Shown here piece after piece: positions 26,055 to 38,500 of a DNA stretch of 64,000 nucleotides. The DNA is from Aralia elata (taxonomy: Eukaryota; Streptophyta; Magnoliopsida; Apiales; Araliaceae): positions 79,361,971 to 79,425,970 of the forward strand of contig CM068387.1 of the NCBI GenBank assembly GCA_034770075.1, read 5' to 3'. Made by a program: the position numbers and the translations under genes. The notes below the pieces were generated by a model. The model was given only the letters and a program-made list of their open reading frames with translations, had not been told where the DNA came from and searched no databases. The stretch's first letter is position 1. Every line of letters begins with the position of its first letter.

Positions 26055-26434
26055 CTCCCTCTGTTTCTAAAAGATTGTCGTTTTAGAAAGTAATTTTTGT
26101 TCCAAAAAGATTGACGTTTTGAGTTTATCAATGCAGATGGAGTAATTTTTTCCAACTTTACCCTTATTTAAAGTTCTCCTACTTAATGATTTTTCTCAAA
26201 AAAATACAAAACCCTTCTTGGTTGTTGAAATGTCTTTACAAATCTCTTCCCTTCCCAATACTTCTTCTTCATAATCTTATGGTTGGTACTATACTTCTTT
26301 TTGGAATCTACAAAATTAATAATTAGTTGAGATAATTAAAACAAGGGTAATATAGTATTTTTCATAAGGAGTAGTTGAATTCCTTAATCTACGTGAATTA
26401 ACCTTAAACGATAATCTTTTAGGAACAGAGGGAG
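26055..26434. mobile_element. Stowaway-like MITE, about 380 bp
   Basis: Flanked by TA on both sides. The left end ctccctctgtttctaaaaga is the inverse of the right end tcttttaggaacagagggag. Next to each end stands tgtcgttt or its counterpart aaacgataa. This subfamily differs from the 3270 and 10280 elements in its subterminal sequence and greater length. Confidence 0.82.
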
Positions 26435-26738
26435 TAGCACTTTTGTGGAAGTTTGAATAATATATCCATAGAATTGTGTGCTGATTTTTCATTTGATTAG
26501 ACATGGCGAATTTTTTTTCCCCAGAGTTACGTTATAACTTACTTTGTTCTGAAAATCATGTCTATTAACATGACACACCCCACCTGCAACTCCAACCTAA
26601 ATTTTTCCTATAACATGTAATGCATCAACTGATGCTGACACCCTCTTCCCCCAACCTCAGTTCCCTTTGGCTATCTAAGACTATATACAAGGCATCTACT
26701 AATGTTGGTGATGGTCTTTGATCTTTCACTATTTGATA

Positions 26739-26994
26739 CTCCTTCCCTCCTCTAAATAATATTTAAAGTATATTTTATACACAAAATAAAAAAAATAAAG
26801 TAGAAAAAAGCTAATAGAAAAGTTTTAAATTTATATTTAGTTGATTCTACAAAATTATATAAAATAACGAGTCTTTCTATTTTATATATTAGTGAATACA
26901 ACTAAATGATATATTTATTATTTATTTTATGTACTTATTGTCATCTTTTTAAAGACAAATAAAAATTATACTTTAGACTATCGGACGGGGACGG
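26739..26994. mobile_element. Degenerate Stowaway-like MITE
   Basis: Starts after TA with ctccttccctcctctaaata and ends tatcggacggggacgg before TA. The interior is AT-rich with partly complementary arms. The right terminus seems to contain a small duplication (ggacggggacgg). Confidence 0.6.
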
Positions 26995-27400
26995 TACTTG
27001 CAACAATGTAGCAATAGATTTGCAGGAATAAACTTTCACTAAAGTAGGAGTTAAAATCACCACCTCTTGTTACAAGTTGTGGTGTCTTAACTAGGTGAAC
27101 TAAACTTCATCTTCACCAAAAGTGTGTAGTCGTGCACAAGTTTATTTGTATAAATATATACAAATACTAATTCATAGTCCTCTAAGATTAATTTGTATTA
27201 TTAAAATTATTGAATTGTAGGTTAAGAAAATAAAAATAAAAATTTGCCACTCTCATGGTAAATTACAAAGAAGGGTAAAACGGGAAAAGTAATAATGAAC
27301 CGGGTGAGACGGTTTCCGTTAGTAATCGCTTTCCGACCGTCATGATATTGACTTGGGCCGGTCGACGTGTAACTTTTCCTCATAACGGCTTCCGTCACTG

Positions 27401-27480
27401 CTATAAATACGGGCTCTTTAATCACTCTCTCTCTCTCACTCCCACTTCAAACACAGTTTCAACTCGCTCTCTCTCTCTAC
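27401..27480 (+). promoter_or_regulatory. Core promoter and CT-rich 5' leader of the SEC14-like gene
   Basis: A TATA box (ctataaatac, 27401-27410) lies about 200 bases upstream of the ATG at 27603. It is followed by (CT)n-rich leader sequence at 27425-27480, a common feature of plant 5' UTRs. Upstream, 27300-27400 is less AT-rich than the surrounding spacer. The transcription start is inferred only from the TATA position. Confidence 0.65.
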
Positions 27481-27602
27481 TGTGCGTAGAGAGTTGGTTT
27501 AAAAATGGTTGCGTGAACAAGAAGTCTAGTAACTTTCTGTGTTTTTTCTTGAGAAATTACACACTCTCTTGGGGTTTTAGCTTGTTGGAATTCTTCGAGA
27601 AA

Positions 27603-30600
27603 ATGGGTAAGAAAGACCATCATGATCAGAAGCTCCAAAAAGAGAAAGATCAGAGAGTTGAATCTGTACTTCATCTCCTTAGAAAACAAGCTCCTCTCAC
27701 TCTCAAACAGGTTTCTTTCTCTCTCTATTATATACATATATATGACTGTATATATACAGTGTCCAATTCTGTTCTTAGTTCTTATTTGTAAATGTCTTGC
27801 CTTTATATACAGTAAATAGTTATCTCGTGATGCAATTAATAATGCAAAATTATATCTTTTTGATTATTTTTACATGGCTAATTATACTGTTGAGGCACGA
27901 TTTTATACTAATAATTGTATCACGAGTTAATAGTTTACTATAGTGTAAAGTCAAATTATAAAGTGATAAACTTATGATACTGTTTTGTACTTTGATCTTT
28001 AATTGCTTTGTTGAATTTGTTTTTTTTTAAATAATAAAAAAAAAAAAATTGAGCTATGAAAGTGGGGAAAACCAGAGTTTGATTAACTGTTATTTTGAAT
28101 CTGGTTTTGAAAATTAGTGAGATATGGTGTTTGATTAATTGGGCAGGAGAAGTTTTGCAGCATTGGTTGTGTTGAGCGATTCTTGAAAGCAAGAGGAGAG
28201 AATGTGAAAAAAGCTGCTAAGCAGCTAAGAGGTTGCCTTTCTTGGAGAGAGAGTATCGGCATTGGTAAAACTTCATTAATCTTCGTTTTTCTAAAAAAGC
28301 TTGCACTTTGATTCTTTACGCTAGTAAACATAAACCTGTTACTTTTTCCTCTACCTTTTTCTTTGCCAATTTTGTTTCTTTACACACTAGAATCTTGCTT
28401 TTTTCTTCGTTCTCCTATTTGAATTAACACGTTAAAGTACTCAAAAACAACAATAATGATTAAAGTAAAGGAATAAATCTTCAAAAGTTCACAGTTTTTG
28501 ATGTGAAATGAATATACAGAGAATTTGATAGCCGATGAGTTCTCATCTGAGCTTGCTGATGGTGTAGCTTATGTCTCTGGTTATGACGATGACTCTAGAC
28601 CAGTTTTGGTAAGTTTTCTGTCTCCTAATTCTCACTCTCTCTGTCCCTGTTCATAGTTTTTTCTCAACAAGAAAGTGAAACAAGTTATACCCTTTTTGTA
28701 TTTTCCCACAGATTTTCCGAATAAAGCAAGATTACCACAAGTTTCATTCTCAGAAACTGTGAGTTTATCACTACCCAAGTTCCAATTTTTGTTTATATGT
28801 TTGTTTTGACATTACATCTATAATTTGTATATATTTGACAAATTTTGTAGGTTTACTCGATTGCTGGTGTTTACACTTGAGGTTGCCATACAAAGCATGG
28901 CCAAAAATGTAGAACAATTTGTTCTTCTCTTTGATGCAAGTAAGTACCTAGTTTGATTTGCTATACAGAATGACTAAATTACCTTACTCATGTTGAGTTG
29001 TCATTTCACAAGAATTTGAAAAATAAAGGGTAGAATAGTCAATTACTAGTTTCTCTCTCCTACCATCCAAATCCCAACATATCTTTCTAGTTTCTAGTTC
29101 TAGTTGAGTAGTTGTAGGCTTGTAGCTTAGTTGGCAGGACAGTAAGGAGGCAGCAGTTAATGTTCATTCCGTTCTGGAAGTTATTCCCCAGAAACTTTAT
29201 CAGTAAGTAGTGAATAGCAAAACCAAGAGCACGCCAATATTATTCCTGAAATTGATAGCTTCTTCTTATCTTCTGTCTGTGCTTTTAATTTCCAAAGTCA
29301 CGCCTAAACACCCACTTAATTAATGAACTCTGTAATTAATTAACAAAATATGATACTGATTGTTGTAAGCCCAATGTGGGAGTTTAGAATACCCTAAATA
29401 TGATATCTGATGTGCTTGAAATAAATCCGGCAGAACACTGCAAACAGTGGGAGTAATTGCAGAAACTGCCGGGAGTAGCCTAGTAATGTCATGGTCAAGG
29501 TGAGAATTTGTAGTAGTTTTGGGTATAAGGGGTCATTTTCATTTCTCTATAGAACAAGTTAATTTCTACCAATAATGTTATGGAAAACAGGAAAAGTGCC
29601 AAGAATTTTACTTTTTTGTTTTGACAGAAAAGACAGAATTAATAGAACTAGAAGGAACCCATAAAGAAAGTGAAATTTGAATTTAGCTTTTTGATTAAGT
29701 TTTATATATATATATATATGTGTATATATATATATATATACACTGTGAAATGGAATAGAAGAAGTATGTTTTGTTGACTAATTGAATAAAGGGTGGTGGT
29801 GGTGGGAACAATATTTTGGTTTACAGGCTTTTTCAGATCAGCATCAGCTTTTATGAACATGTTGCTTGGTACACTGAAGATCATAGCCGAGTACTACCCT
29901 GCCCGCCTTCACAAAGCTTTTGTTATCGACCCTCCTTCCCTTTTCTCTTGTCTTTGGAAGGTAAAAACTTTTGCTTCTCCACTACTATTCTTTTGGCTAG
30001 TGTCAATTTTAGATATTGTTGTTCTTTGCATGTTTGAATTTTAATTCATAAGAAACGAAAATTGTAGTATTTGACTTATTGATATAACCTTCATCCATAA
30101 ATATAGAGTAGAAGAATTGGGAAATAATATTTCGAGCACAAATATACAATTTTAATCTATTTAATTAAAAAATTTGCGCTAAAAATATCAGCTCATTGAA
30201 TATAACTTGGCCAAAATTTGATATGCAAGACTAATCCAATGAGCAGAATTAACATGGCACTTGCAATTTTTTAATCTCCATGCTAGTTTGTATAGAATGG
30301 ATTGTTTTGCAAGGGTAATGAAAAGGGTAAAAGCCAATTTAAGTTGCTTTAATTTGAATTCTAATTGTTTATATATATTTATATAATACTATTGATTTTG
30401 TTTGATTGTACTTTTGTAGGGTGTTAAGCCATTTGTTGAGCTATCACCGCTCACCATGATGGTCTCATCACTTGACTTTGAGGAATCATTGGAGTTCAAT
30501 GATTTCACATCCTATCCACGAGCCTCCTCCCTCCGATTCAATCCATCATCAGTACCATCAACGGCCAAGATTGGATCATGCTCTTCCTCTCGATTTTCAT

Positions 30601-31100
30601 TCACCGTGGCCCACCACTTTGACTCCGTCAAGCCTTGGTACCTCAGCTTGACGGACACGTCGGCATCCAAAGTAGGCCCCACCAACCCATCTTTAGTGGG
30701 TCCGGCCCTCATCTCATCCGCCAATGCCAGGTCCTTCTCGTTTGCATCGCCGACTGCCAGGACGCCACGTGGCAACATCAACACCGTTGTTCGAAAGAGC
30801 TTCTTCCCATCAACACCGTTGCCACAGAAGACTCAAAAATTTGACCACACAAGCGTCAAACAGCCAAGGACTCCCAAACACTCATTCCTCCAGTCACCAG
30901 CTCTGTTCTTCAAAAAAGACTGCCACGTCAGCAAATCCGACAAGTGTCGTGGTTCGTTCGGCCCATTTTTGAAATTCTATCGTCGACCGTACGATGAGAT
31001 GACTTACAGGTCAAAGATGAGGCCCCCACTAGGCGGTCTAATCTCGATCATCTCTCCACAGCTCAAACGTCGCCACATGTCGGTATCTCAACGGTTCTGA
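27603..31100 (+). CDS. SEC14-like CRAL-TRIO domain protein
   Basis: Seven exons: 27603-27710, 28147-28264, 28520-28608, 28712-28758, 28851-28939, 29827-29960 and 30420-31100. All introns are GT..AG and the frame stays open for 1266 nt (421 aa). The N-terminus starts MGKKDHHDQ. Residues about 37-75 match a CRAL-TRIO N-terminal helical region (VERFLKARGENVKKAAKQL). Residues about 90-215 match the lipid-binding CRAL-TRIO fold (QFVLLFDASFF, IIAEYYPARLHKAFVIDPPSLF). SEC14-type proteins bind phosphatidylinositol or other lipids at membranes. Residues about 215-421, mostly from the last exon, form a Ser/Pro/basic-rich tail that is probably disordered and longer than in minimal SEC14 proteins. No transmembrane segment is visible. 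The family call is firm; ligand and location are inferred. Confidence 0.9.
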
Positions 31101-32040
31101 TCGGAACAAGAAGTATATAAAGTATAGTAGTTGTATTATTAACAAAGTCTTTATTACCACTAATAATTGATTAATTCAATTTTCAGTTCCAATGCCAATG
31201 GAAATTAATGTGTTGGGTTAGTACATGCAATTAGACTACGTGCAAAGTGGGGTGTGAAATAGTGCGAGATATGTCTGATTTTGATCAACGTGGAAATTAA
31301 GGGCAATGCATGGGAACAAGATAGCGTGGTCTAGACGGAGAACATTTACAATTCCAAATCAATTTCATTGCAATTATGTGCTAATTAATGAATTCTTGTT
31401 TATTTAATGTGAAGATTAATTTGAGTGCTTTTTTTGGATTTTTTTTTAATTTTTTAAAATGAAGAAGAATCTCGAATATCTTTTTATTTTTTGTCGTAAA
31501 AATATCAATTTTTTAAATAAATATAGAACAAAGTTTGAATCTCTTGATATTTTAGAGGCTTGTTTTTGTATTTGTTAGTTAGTCCATTTGTTTATATACA
31601 AGTACATGTTACTTTTTTGAATCCATGACAGAGTTGGTAGGAATATGTGTCGTTGTGCATTATTGTATACCAAAGTCAATGTGGAGCTTGAGATAGTTGA
31701 CTCTAAGTTTATAATTGTGCATCTTCTAGTTCCACCAGGTGGGGTTGTGTTGGAAATTTAAACCAAGTTCTTACACACGTATATAAAATATTAAGGGATG
31801 TCTCAGTTAAATTTAACTATAAAATGTTCTAAAAAATAATATCATTAACGTTTTTTTTTTACAAATCTAACTAGTGAGATACATTTTCTTGTTTCATTCT
31901 TCTAAACTTTCATTACAAAAATTTGGTTAGGCAGGGACAATAGGTCGATTTAAGAGATACAAATTTATTTTTAGAATAAAAGAAGACGTAAAGTTCTTAA
32001 CATGTCATCACTTTTTATTATTCTTAGTTGATTGATTAGT

Positions 32041-32097
<57 letters not shown>

Positions 32098-35000
32098 TGC
32101 TACAACTATATTTTTTTTTTACTATAAATGTATTTTGAATAATATTAGAGATCTCAATCTTTGTATCAAATGTGTCTTAAAATGATGTGACATTAATTGA
32201 ATACGACAAAATATGCTTTATGACACAGTCAATCACAAGAGAGTTACCCAATTAATATATTAATATTATATTATTTAAAATATTTTTTGAAATAAAAAAT
32301 TAAAGACAATTAATATTACGGCCCATGTATTTTTAATACTAGTACTAGAATAAAAGAATATAATATTTGTGTGCAAGTATATTTTGTCGCGAAAGGGTGT
32401 GTCGTGAAGGGATCAAGGTGCGTGAGATATGGTCGGGGCTTTGGATTTTAGTTCATGAGAGGATGGATATGGACAATGGGGGTGCGTTGATTAATATGCA
32501 CTGCCACTCATGGTTAGTACTATTGGAGTGTACTATTTGTTGGGTGTGGGTTTAAAGGTTTTAAAAAGTCTCTTTCAATTTCCTTGCCAACTTCTTGACA
32601 AGCTTGCTGGATAGATATGATCAATGTAGTGAAAAAGGTAAAAATGGTCAGTATATCAGAAATGCTGATGGTTACACTGTCTCTGACTCTCAGTATTCAA
32701 GTACTTCTAAGATGCCAAAACAATTGGGACAGTCCAAAAAACATTAAGAACCATTTGATTGCTAGGTTGAAAATTGAGGGGTTTTAGTTTCTCTAGGTGT
32801 ATGAATGGTTCAAAGATATTCTGCAGTTACATGATTGTATTTTTAACAATATTTTTCTTATGTCGGGAAAATAAAATTGCTACTCAAATCCGAAAATTTA
32901 GTTCAACTTGCTCTCATAATACTGAGTATCGTAACATTCAGAATAAAACTCAATCCACGTATCACTAGTATCAACTTGGTTCATTTTATCCCATTAACAT
33001 GACTAAGTATATTAAGGGCTCTCATTACCATGTTTTGGTTTTGATTTTTCAACAAGTTTTGGTGTGTTAATTAGTTATTACAAGACTAACTAATGGAAGG
33101 ATATTGATCTTTGATATTTTTTTGGGGGTGGGTGCTTTAACAGTAGTACAATTTAGAAAAGTTAGGCATGTTAAGATTGGTCGAATCTAATGGAACCCCA
33201 TTCTTTGATTTGTTAAAGAGGCATGGTCTAAACAAAACAACTAGCTAGTACCCTTGCATTTGCTATGTTTTGTTTTGTTATATGATCTGGTAAAATCTAA
33301 TCCGATCTTTGACATGATCACATCACAAAGCAAGTGCAAGTGTCTCCTCGCATTTCATGTTTATTTGCCATGCTTTCGACTACAAAAAGAATGTCAAGAA
33401 AATAAAGAAAGAAAAGATAAAGCCACCAAAATATTGTTAAATGAGAGCTCAGAAATCAAATATAATTATCTAGTTTGGTCACATGTGATCAACATTGTAC
33501 TTGGACAACTGGATACCAGCCTAAAAGCTTTGAAATTGCAATATTTTCACTTATTTTACTAGGCACTTCTTCTATTCCATTATCCAAAAATACATTTTAA
33601 CATTTTAAGTCAATTTTTAAAAAATTCTAAATCCAAAACTTATCCGAATAGTTGTAACTATTATAAACTAACTAAAAAGTAACACTAATTACGATATTTA
33701 TTTCTTTCAAAATTTAAATGACCTCGTATTAATTTTAAATTTTATGATTTTACAAATGAGCTTAAAAGTCAACGTGTATCTCTAATTTTGGTATGAAGAG
33801 AGTATAATTTTGTATTTTGGGCTTAGGTAATCTTTTTTTCCCCTCCCTTTCTGGTGAATGTTGGGATTAGGTAATCAGGAATAATTTTTGGTCTTGGTCC
33901 TCCAGTCCGCATTAATCACGACTCCAATGACAAAATTATCATATATATTTATTTTGTTGGAATGAATTTTATTCCACAGTCTTGACATGGAATAAAAAAA
34001 CAAAGGGATAAAATAATTTTTTATTCCATTGAAATGTTTTATTCTTCAAAATGATCATCAAATAGACTATTTTTATTTTATTTTTATTTTTTATTTCAAT
34101 TCTTCAATTCAAATGTAACACATGTGGTTACTTATAAATACATATCGAAGTGACAAATCCACTTTGTGGACTTGTGATTTATTATAGAACCCATTTGAAT
34201 AGGCCTAGGGCCCTCTATTTTTGAACTTTGGAAGATACCTTTAAGCTTTGACTGTCCAGTTATTGATGCCCAAAAGTTTGCTTCAATCACAGTAGTCAAA
34301 TTAGTTTTCAGCCCAATTATTTGGGTCCAAGTGCCATTCCATGCATAGCCTTTGATCCAGTTTGCAATATAGTATCTACCTAATTTAATTTAATTTTGGG
34401 CCATGGTTTACATGTCCAAGAATGGGTGTACTTCCCATTAAGTACAACCTAGAATTTTTATTTTTTATTTATTCTTATTTATTTTATATTTTTAGTGCAA
34501 GTAAATTCCAGAAGTTAATTGGTAGTAGGAGTTCCAAATCAAAATATAAGATGAGTATTGACTTTCTGAAATTAACTTAAGGCATTTTAAACTCAAAATT
34601 GACATAAACTCTTTTATTTTTAGTCAATACAATAATGAATATTATAAATTATTTAAAAATTACTACTCATTATTAAATTTATTACTTTATAATTTTTAAT
34701 GAACATCTTAATTTAGAATTTCAAAATATCTCAACTTCACCTTCAACGGTCAACAATGATCTTATAAAATTTTAAGCGGAGGGGATGATTATGTTTTTGT
34801 ATATTGACTACTCCATTAGTGATAGGAACTCTCATAATTTTTCTTAATCACATCCATTTTCCATGTCTAGTTACTCTATTGTTATGTTTGTCCATCTTCC
34901 ATCTTATTATAACACAAATAATCATTACAAAGCTTGTCCATTTTCTCACTACTCAATTAAGATTTTAGTTTTGTCTCATAAAAACTATACCCATTTACTA

Positions 35001-35452
35001 GCAATAATGGTCCTAAATATAACAATATGAACTGCAAAACATAAACATCATTGTTTTGAAGGAGAAAAAAAAGAAGAAGCAAGTTTTGGCATAAGCATAA
35101 ACATTTCTAAGTGAAATGGTGACACTTTTTGTTTTATTTTATTTTATTTTGAATACATTTCCACTGTGGAAGGAGTGGCTTTATTGAGTAAATATGTTAT
35201 ACTATAATTTATCACTAGCCCATTACAAGCTAGACAGTAATGTTTTATCTTGGAACTCAAGATTGATAATTATTTATTATGAATAATCAGAACTAGCATG
35301 CTTATAAACAATGATGTACCCAGCCAAGAAATATAGGGCCTAGGGACATTACATGCAATTATACCCAGTACTTTATACTAGTATAATTATATCATATGCT
35401 ATAACTTCCTTCTGTAGCAAACTTTGTTTATATTAACGTCTCAGAATTTGTG
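31101..35452. other. Intergenic, no firm gene
   Basis: AT-rich spacer. It includes (AT)n at 32043-32089, a degenerate Stowaway-like MITE at about 33566-33802 and another possible one at about 34527-34782 (ends ggagttccaaatcaaaatat and an inverse ending gcggagggg). Frames at 32367-32555, 32774-32968 and 33254-33562 (+) are open but have no recognisable domain. Confidence 0.4.
33566..33802. mobile_element. Degenerate Stowaway-like MITE
   Basis: The left end cttcttctattccattatcc is partly inverted at the right end (ttttggtatgaagagag, then TA). The arms share atttaacattttaagtca-like and aaaagtcaacgtg segments. The termini are decayed, so the exact borders are uncertain. Confidence 0.5.
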
Positions 35453-35534
35453 TCCACCACGCACAAAATTGTATGACACTTAATTTAGGACGGTCCACCA
35501 CGCACAAAATTGTATGACACTTAATTTAGGACGG
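35453..35534. repeat. Perfect 41-bp tandem duplication
   Basis: The unit starts tccaccacgcacaaaattgt and ends ttaatttaggacgg. It occupies 35453-35493 and is repeated without visible change at 35494-35534. Sequence identity suggests a recent event. Confidence 0.95.
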
Positions 35535-38500
35535 GAGACGAGAATATGAATAAGTTCATGCTACCAAATGAAAATACTAGTCCACAGCCCAAAAACAGAA
35601 TAGATATTAGATTTGCAAGTGCTAGAGAAGCGAAATGAAAAGGAAAACATTTTGTTACATTCAGATGTGCAATGAAATAGGGAAAGGTTAAGGGCACCAG
35701 AGCAGAAAGGAAACAAATGGTTATGGGTGTATCTGCATTTGATTAAGAACAGCTATGACTCAACTTTTTTGGTCGGCATACAAATAAATTACTATTATTA
35801 GAAAAGAAGGATTGATGGCTGAAGGTTTGTTACAGCTTATATTAAAATATAAAAATAAATTTGAGACATCTAACAATTATCTTAAAATATTAGAGTAACA
35901 TATACTAAGAAACAAAATATGTTTTATTTTAAGAAGCATTGTACAAGAGAAGATGAAATACGTTTTGAATGATTATTGAAATATATATAATTCTTTTGTC
36001 TTAAAATATACTTCATTCGTTTCAAATTATATGATTATTATTGACTTTTGAAAATCAATATGAGATATTTTTAAATTTAAAATTGAGATGACTCATTAAA
36101 AATTATGAAACAATAAAACTTACAATAATTAATACTTTTTAAATAATTTACAATATTTATCATTGTATTGATTAAAACTAAAAGAAACCATGTCAATTTT
36201 GAGTTTAAAAATCTCTTAAGTTGACTTTAAAATGTCAATAATAATAAAATAATATGAAATAAAAAGAGTATAAAGATGATAATTACAAGCCTAATAATGA
36301 AATTGGTCGAATTTGAGTCTATCTCCAAGTAAAATCAATACCTAACAACATAATGAAAATGAAAATAATTTTTTTCTAATTTTTTTCCTTTTCTAATTCA
36401 CATCCAATCCCTTCCCACAACTAAAATATTGTTTTGATAGGGCCAAAAACCTCCCATTATTTTATTGCCCGTACGCATTGGCTTGTGTTACGCACACGCA
36501 TCTCATACTTTTATGTGCTGTAAGTTGCAAATTTTCCCTTTTTCTTTTGTTGGTAACAGCAAATTTACCCATTTAATAATAAAAGTAATATTTTATATAT
36601 TAACAGTATACGAAAATTTATAATTAAAGATTGACATGTCATTAATATAAGTGGATAACAATGATTTATTTTAGTGAAGTATCACTTTATTTACTACACT
36701 ACTACCGGTGCATAAAACATAATATAAGTGATATCAATTTTAAATTTTAATATGCTGTTATTTGATTTTAAAAGTTAAATTATATCTTTAATTTTAAAAC
36801 AGACGGAGTATAAATTATATAAATAATACTACTAGTTATAGAATTAATTTTCTTAAAAAATAAAATAAATCACTTTAATTTGAAAGTTAAAAATATCTCA
36901 AATTCTTTAAAAAATCAAACCTTTTCTTTTAATTTAGAAAACAAAGAATATATTTTTGACAAAGCTCTGATTTGATTTTGCTTGTAAGTGGGGAAATCAT
37001 ATACTATTGTTTTTTACTCCTTAAGACTCGGTTAGGATCCGTGTCGTGAAATGAAATCTGTGCATTATACATAACTAGCTGAGTGGCCCATCCTTCCACG
37101 GATTTATTTTTTAAATAAATTATTTTAAATTTTTTATTTATTTTATATGTATAATGATTATAAAATATTTTTTCAAATTTTAATTCAACTTGTTATAAAA
37201 TGACTACAAACTTTTCTCAAACAAACAATTATCAAAAATTTACAATTCAATGTCAGCAATATATATATTTTTTCATTGTTTTTAATTTAATACTCAATGT
37301 ATATAGTTTTAAAATTTAATATTTAGTTTTTATTTTCAATCTTTTGATATAAAATTGTTGTACATTAATAAGTTATCATCATGATTTTTTTTTTATTTTT
37401 AATGGTAACTTAAATTTTAATAACTATATATAAGTGAGATTTTTTTCTAACATTGATTAACCAAAAATCTCCTATCTGAAATAAAATTAGTAATTGAAGT
37501 TTAATCATTAATATATTTTATAATATATATTACACTTTTTAATATTAATTATTATTTTCTCATAATATTTTTTCTATATAATTATTTAGGAATAAAGTTA
37601 TTGTAGAATAATAAGTTACCATTTTGACTTTTAGTTTTAAAAATTAACTAAAGTTTAATCACAATATATAAGTCATAATTATTTTTAACATTAATTAACT
37701 AAATGTCTCCTATATTAGTTATTATGTAATCATAATATTTTTTCTATATTTTTAATATTTAATTATTTAGAATCTAAAGTTGAGTAAAGTAAAATTCTAA
37801 ACATGCATGTTTTTAAAGTTAAAATTTATTGTATGACTAAGTAATTAAATAACTATAGAATAAAATTACTGTATAATAATAAGTTAACATTAAAGTTTAT
37901 AGGACCATAAAAAGAATTTTAGTTCTTTAACATTAATTATTAATTTCACAACTTAACTTATTAATTGCATATAATTTAGTTTTATTTTATTATTTATTAT
38001 TAAAATCTTATAATGTTACGCCATAATCATATTCTTTTGGGGTTGGAAGATAATTACAGGAATCAACCAAAATCTTCATGGAACATATATAAATGAGTCA
38101 TATTAAGTTTGAGTTTTATTAATGATTATTTAGATTTTTTAAAATAAATTTAGAAAGACTTTAAAAAGTGTATTCGTTGTAGTTAAATTATAAGTCCATA
38201 CCAAATACCAAAAAATCAAGTGCGAAGTACGGGTTTATTTTTTCAAATAGCATAGTTATTAATTTTTTATTCATTTTATATTTAATGATTAATTATAAAA
38301 TATTTTTTAAAATTTTACAAATTAACTTACTATTGCTATGACAATATTTATAAAGTTTGATAAAAAAATATATAATTAATGAGCTAAAAGAATTTTATAA
38401 ATAATAAAATGTTCATAAAATAATATAATATTAATTATAGTAGACAATTGTACGTGATTTGTATTTATTTAATTTTGTAAGCAACTATTGTAATCATTCT

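Noticed and set aside
30512..30844. Overlapping frames inside the last SEC14-like exon
   Set aside because: Shadow frames of a GC-richer coding exon.
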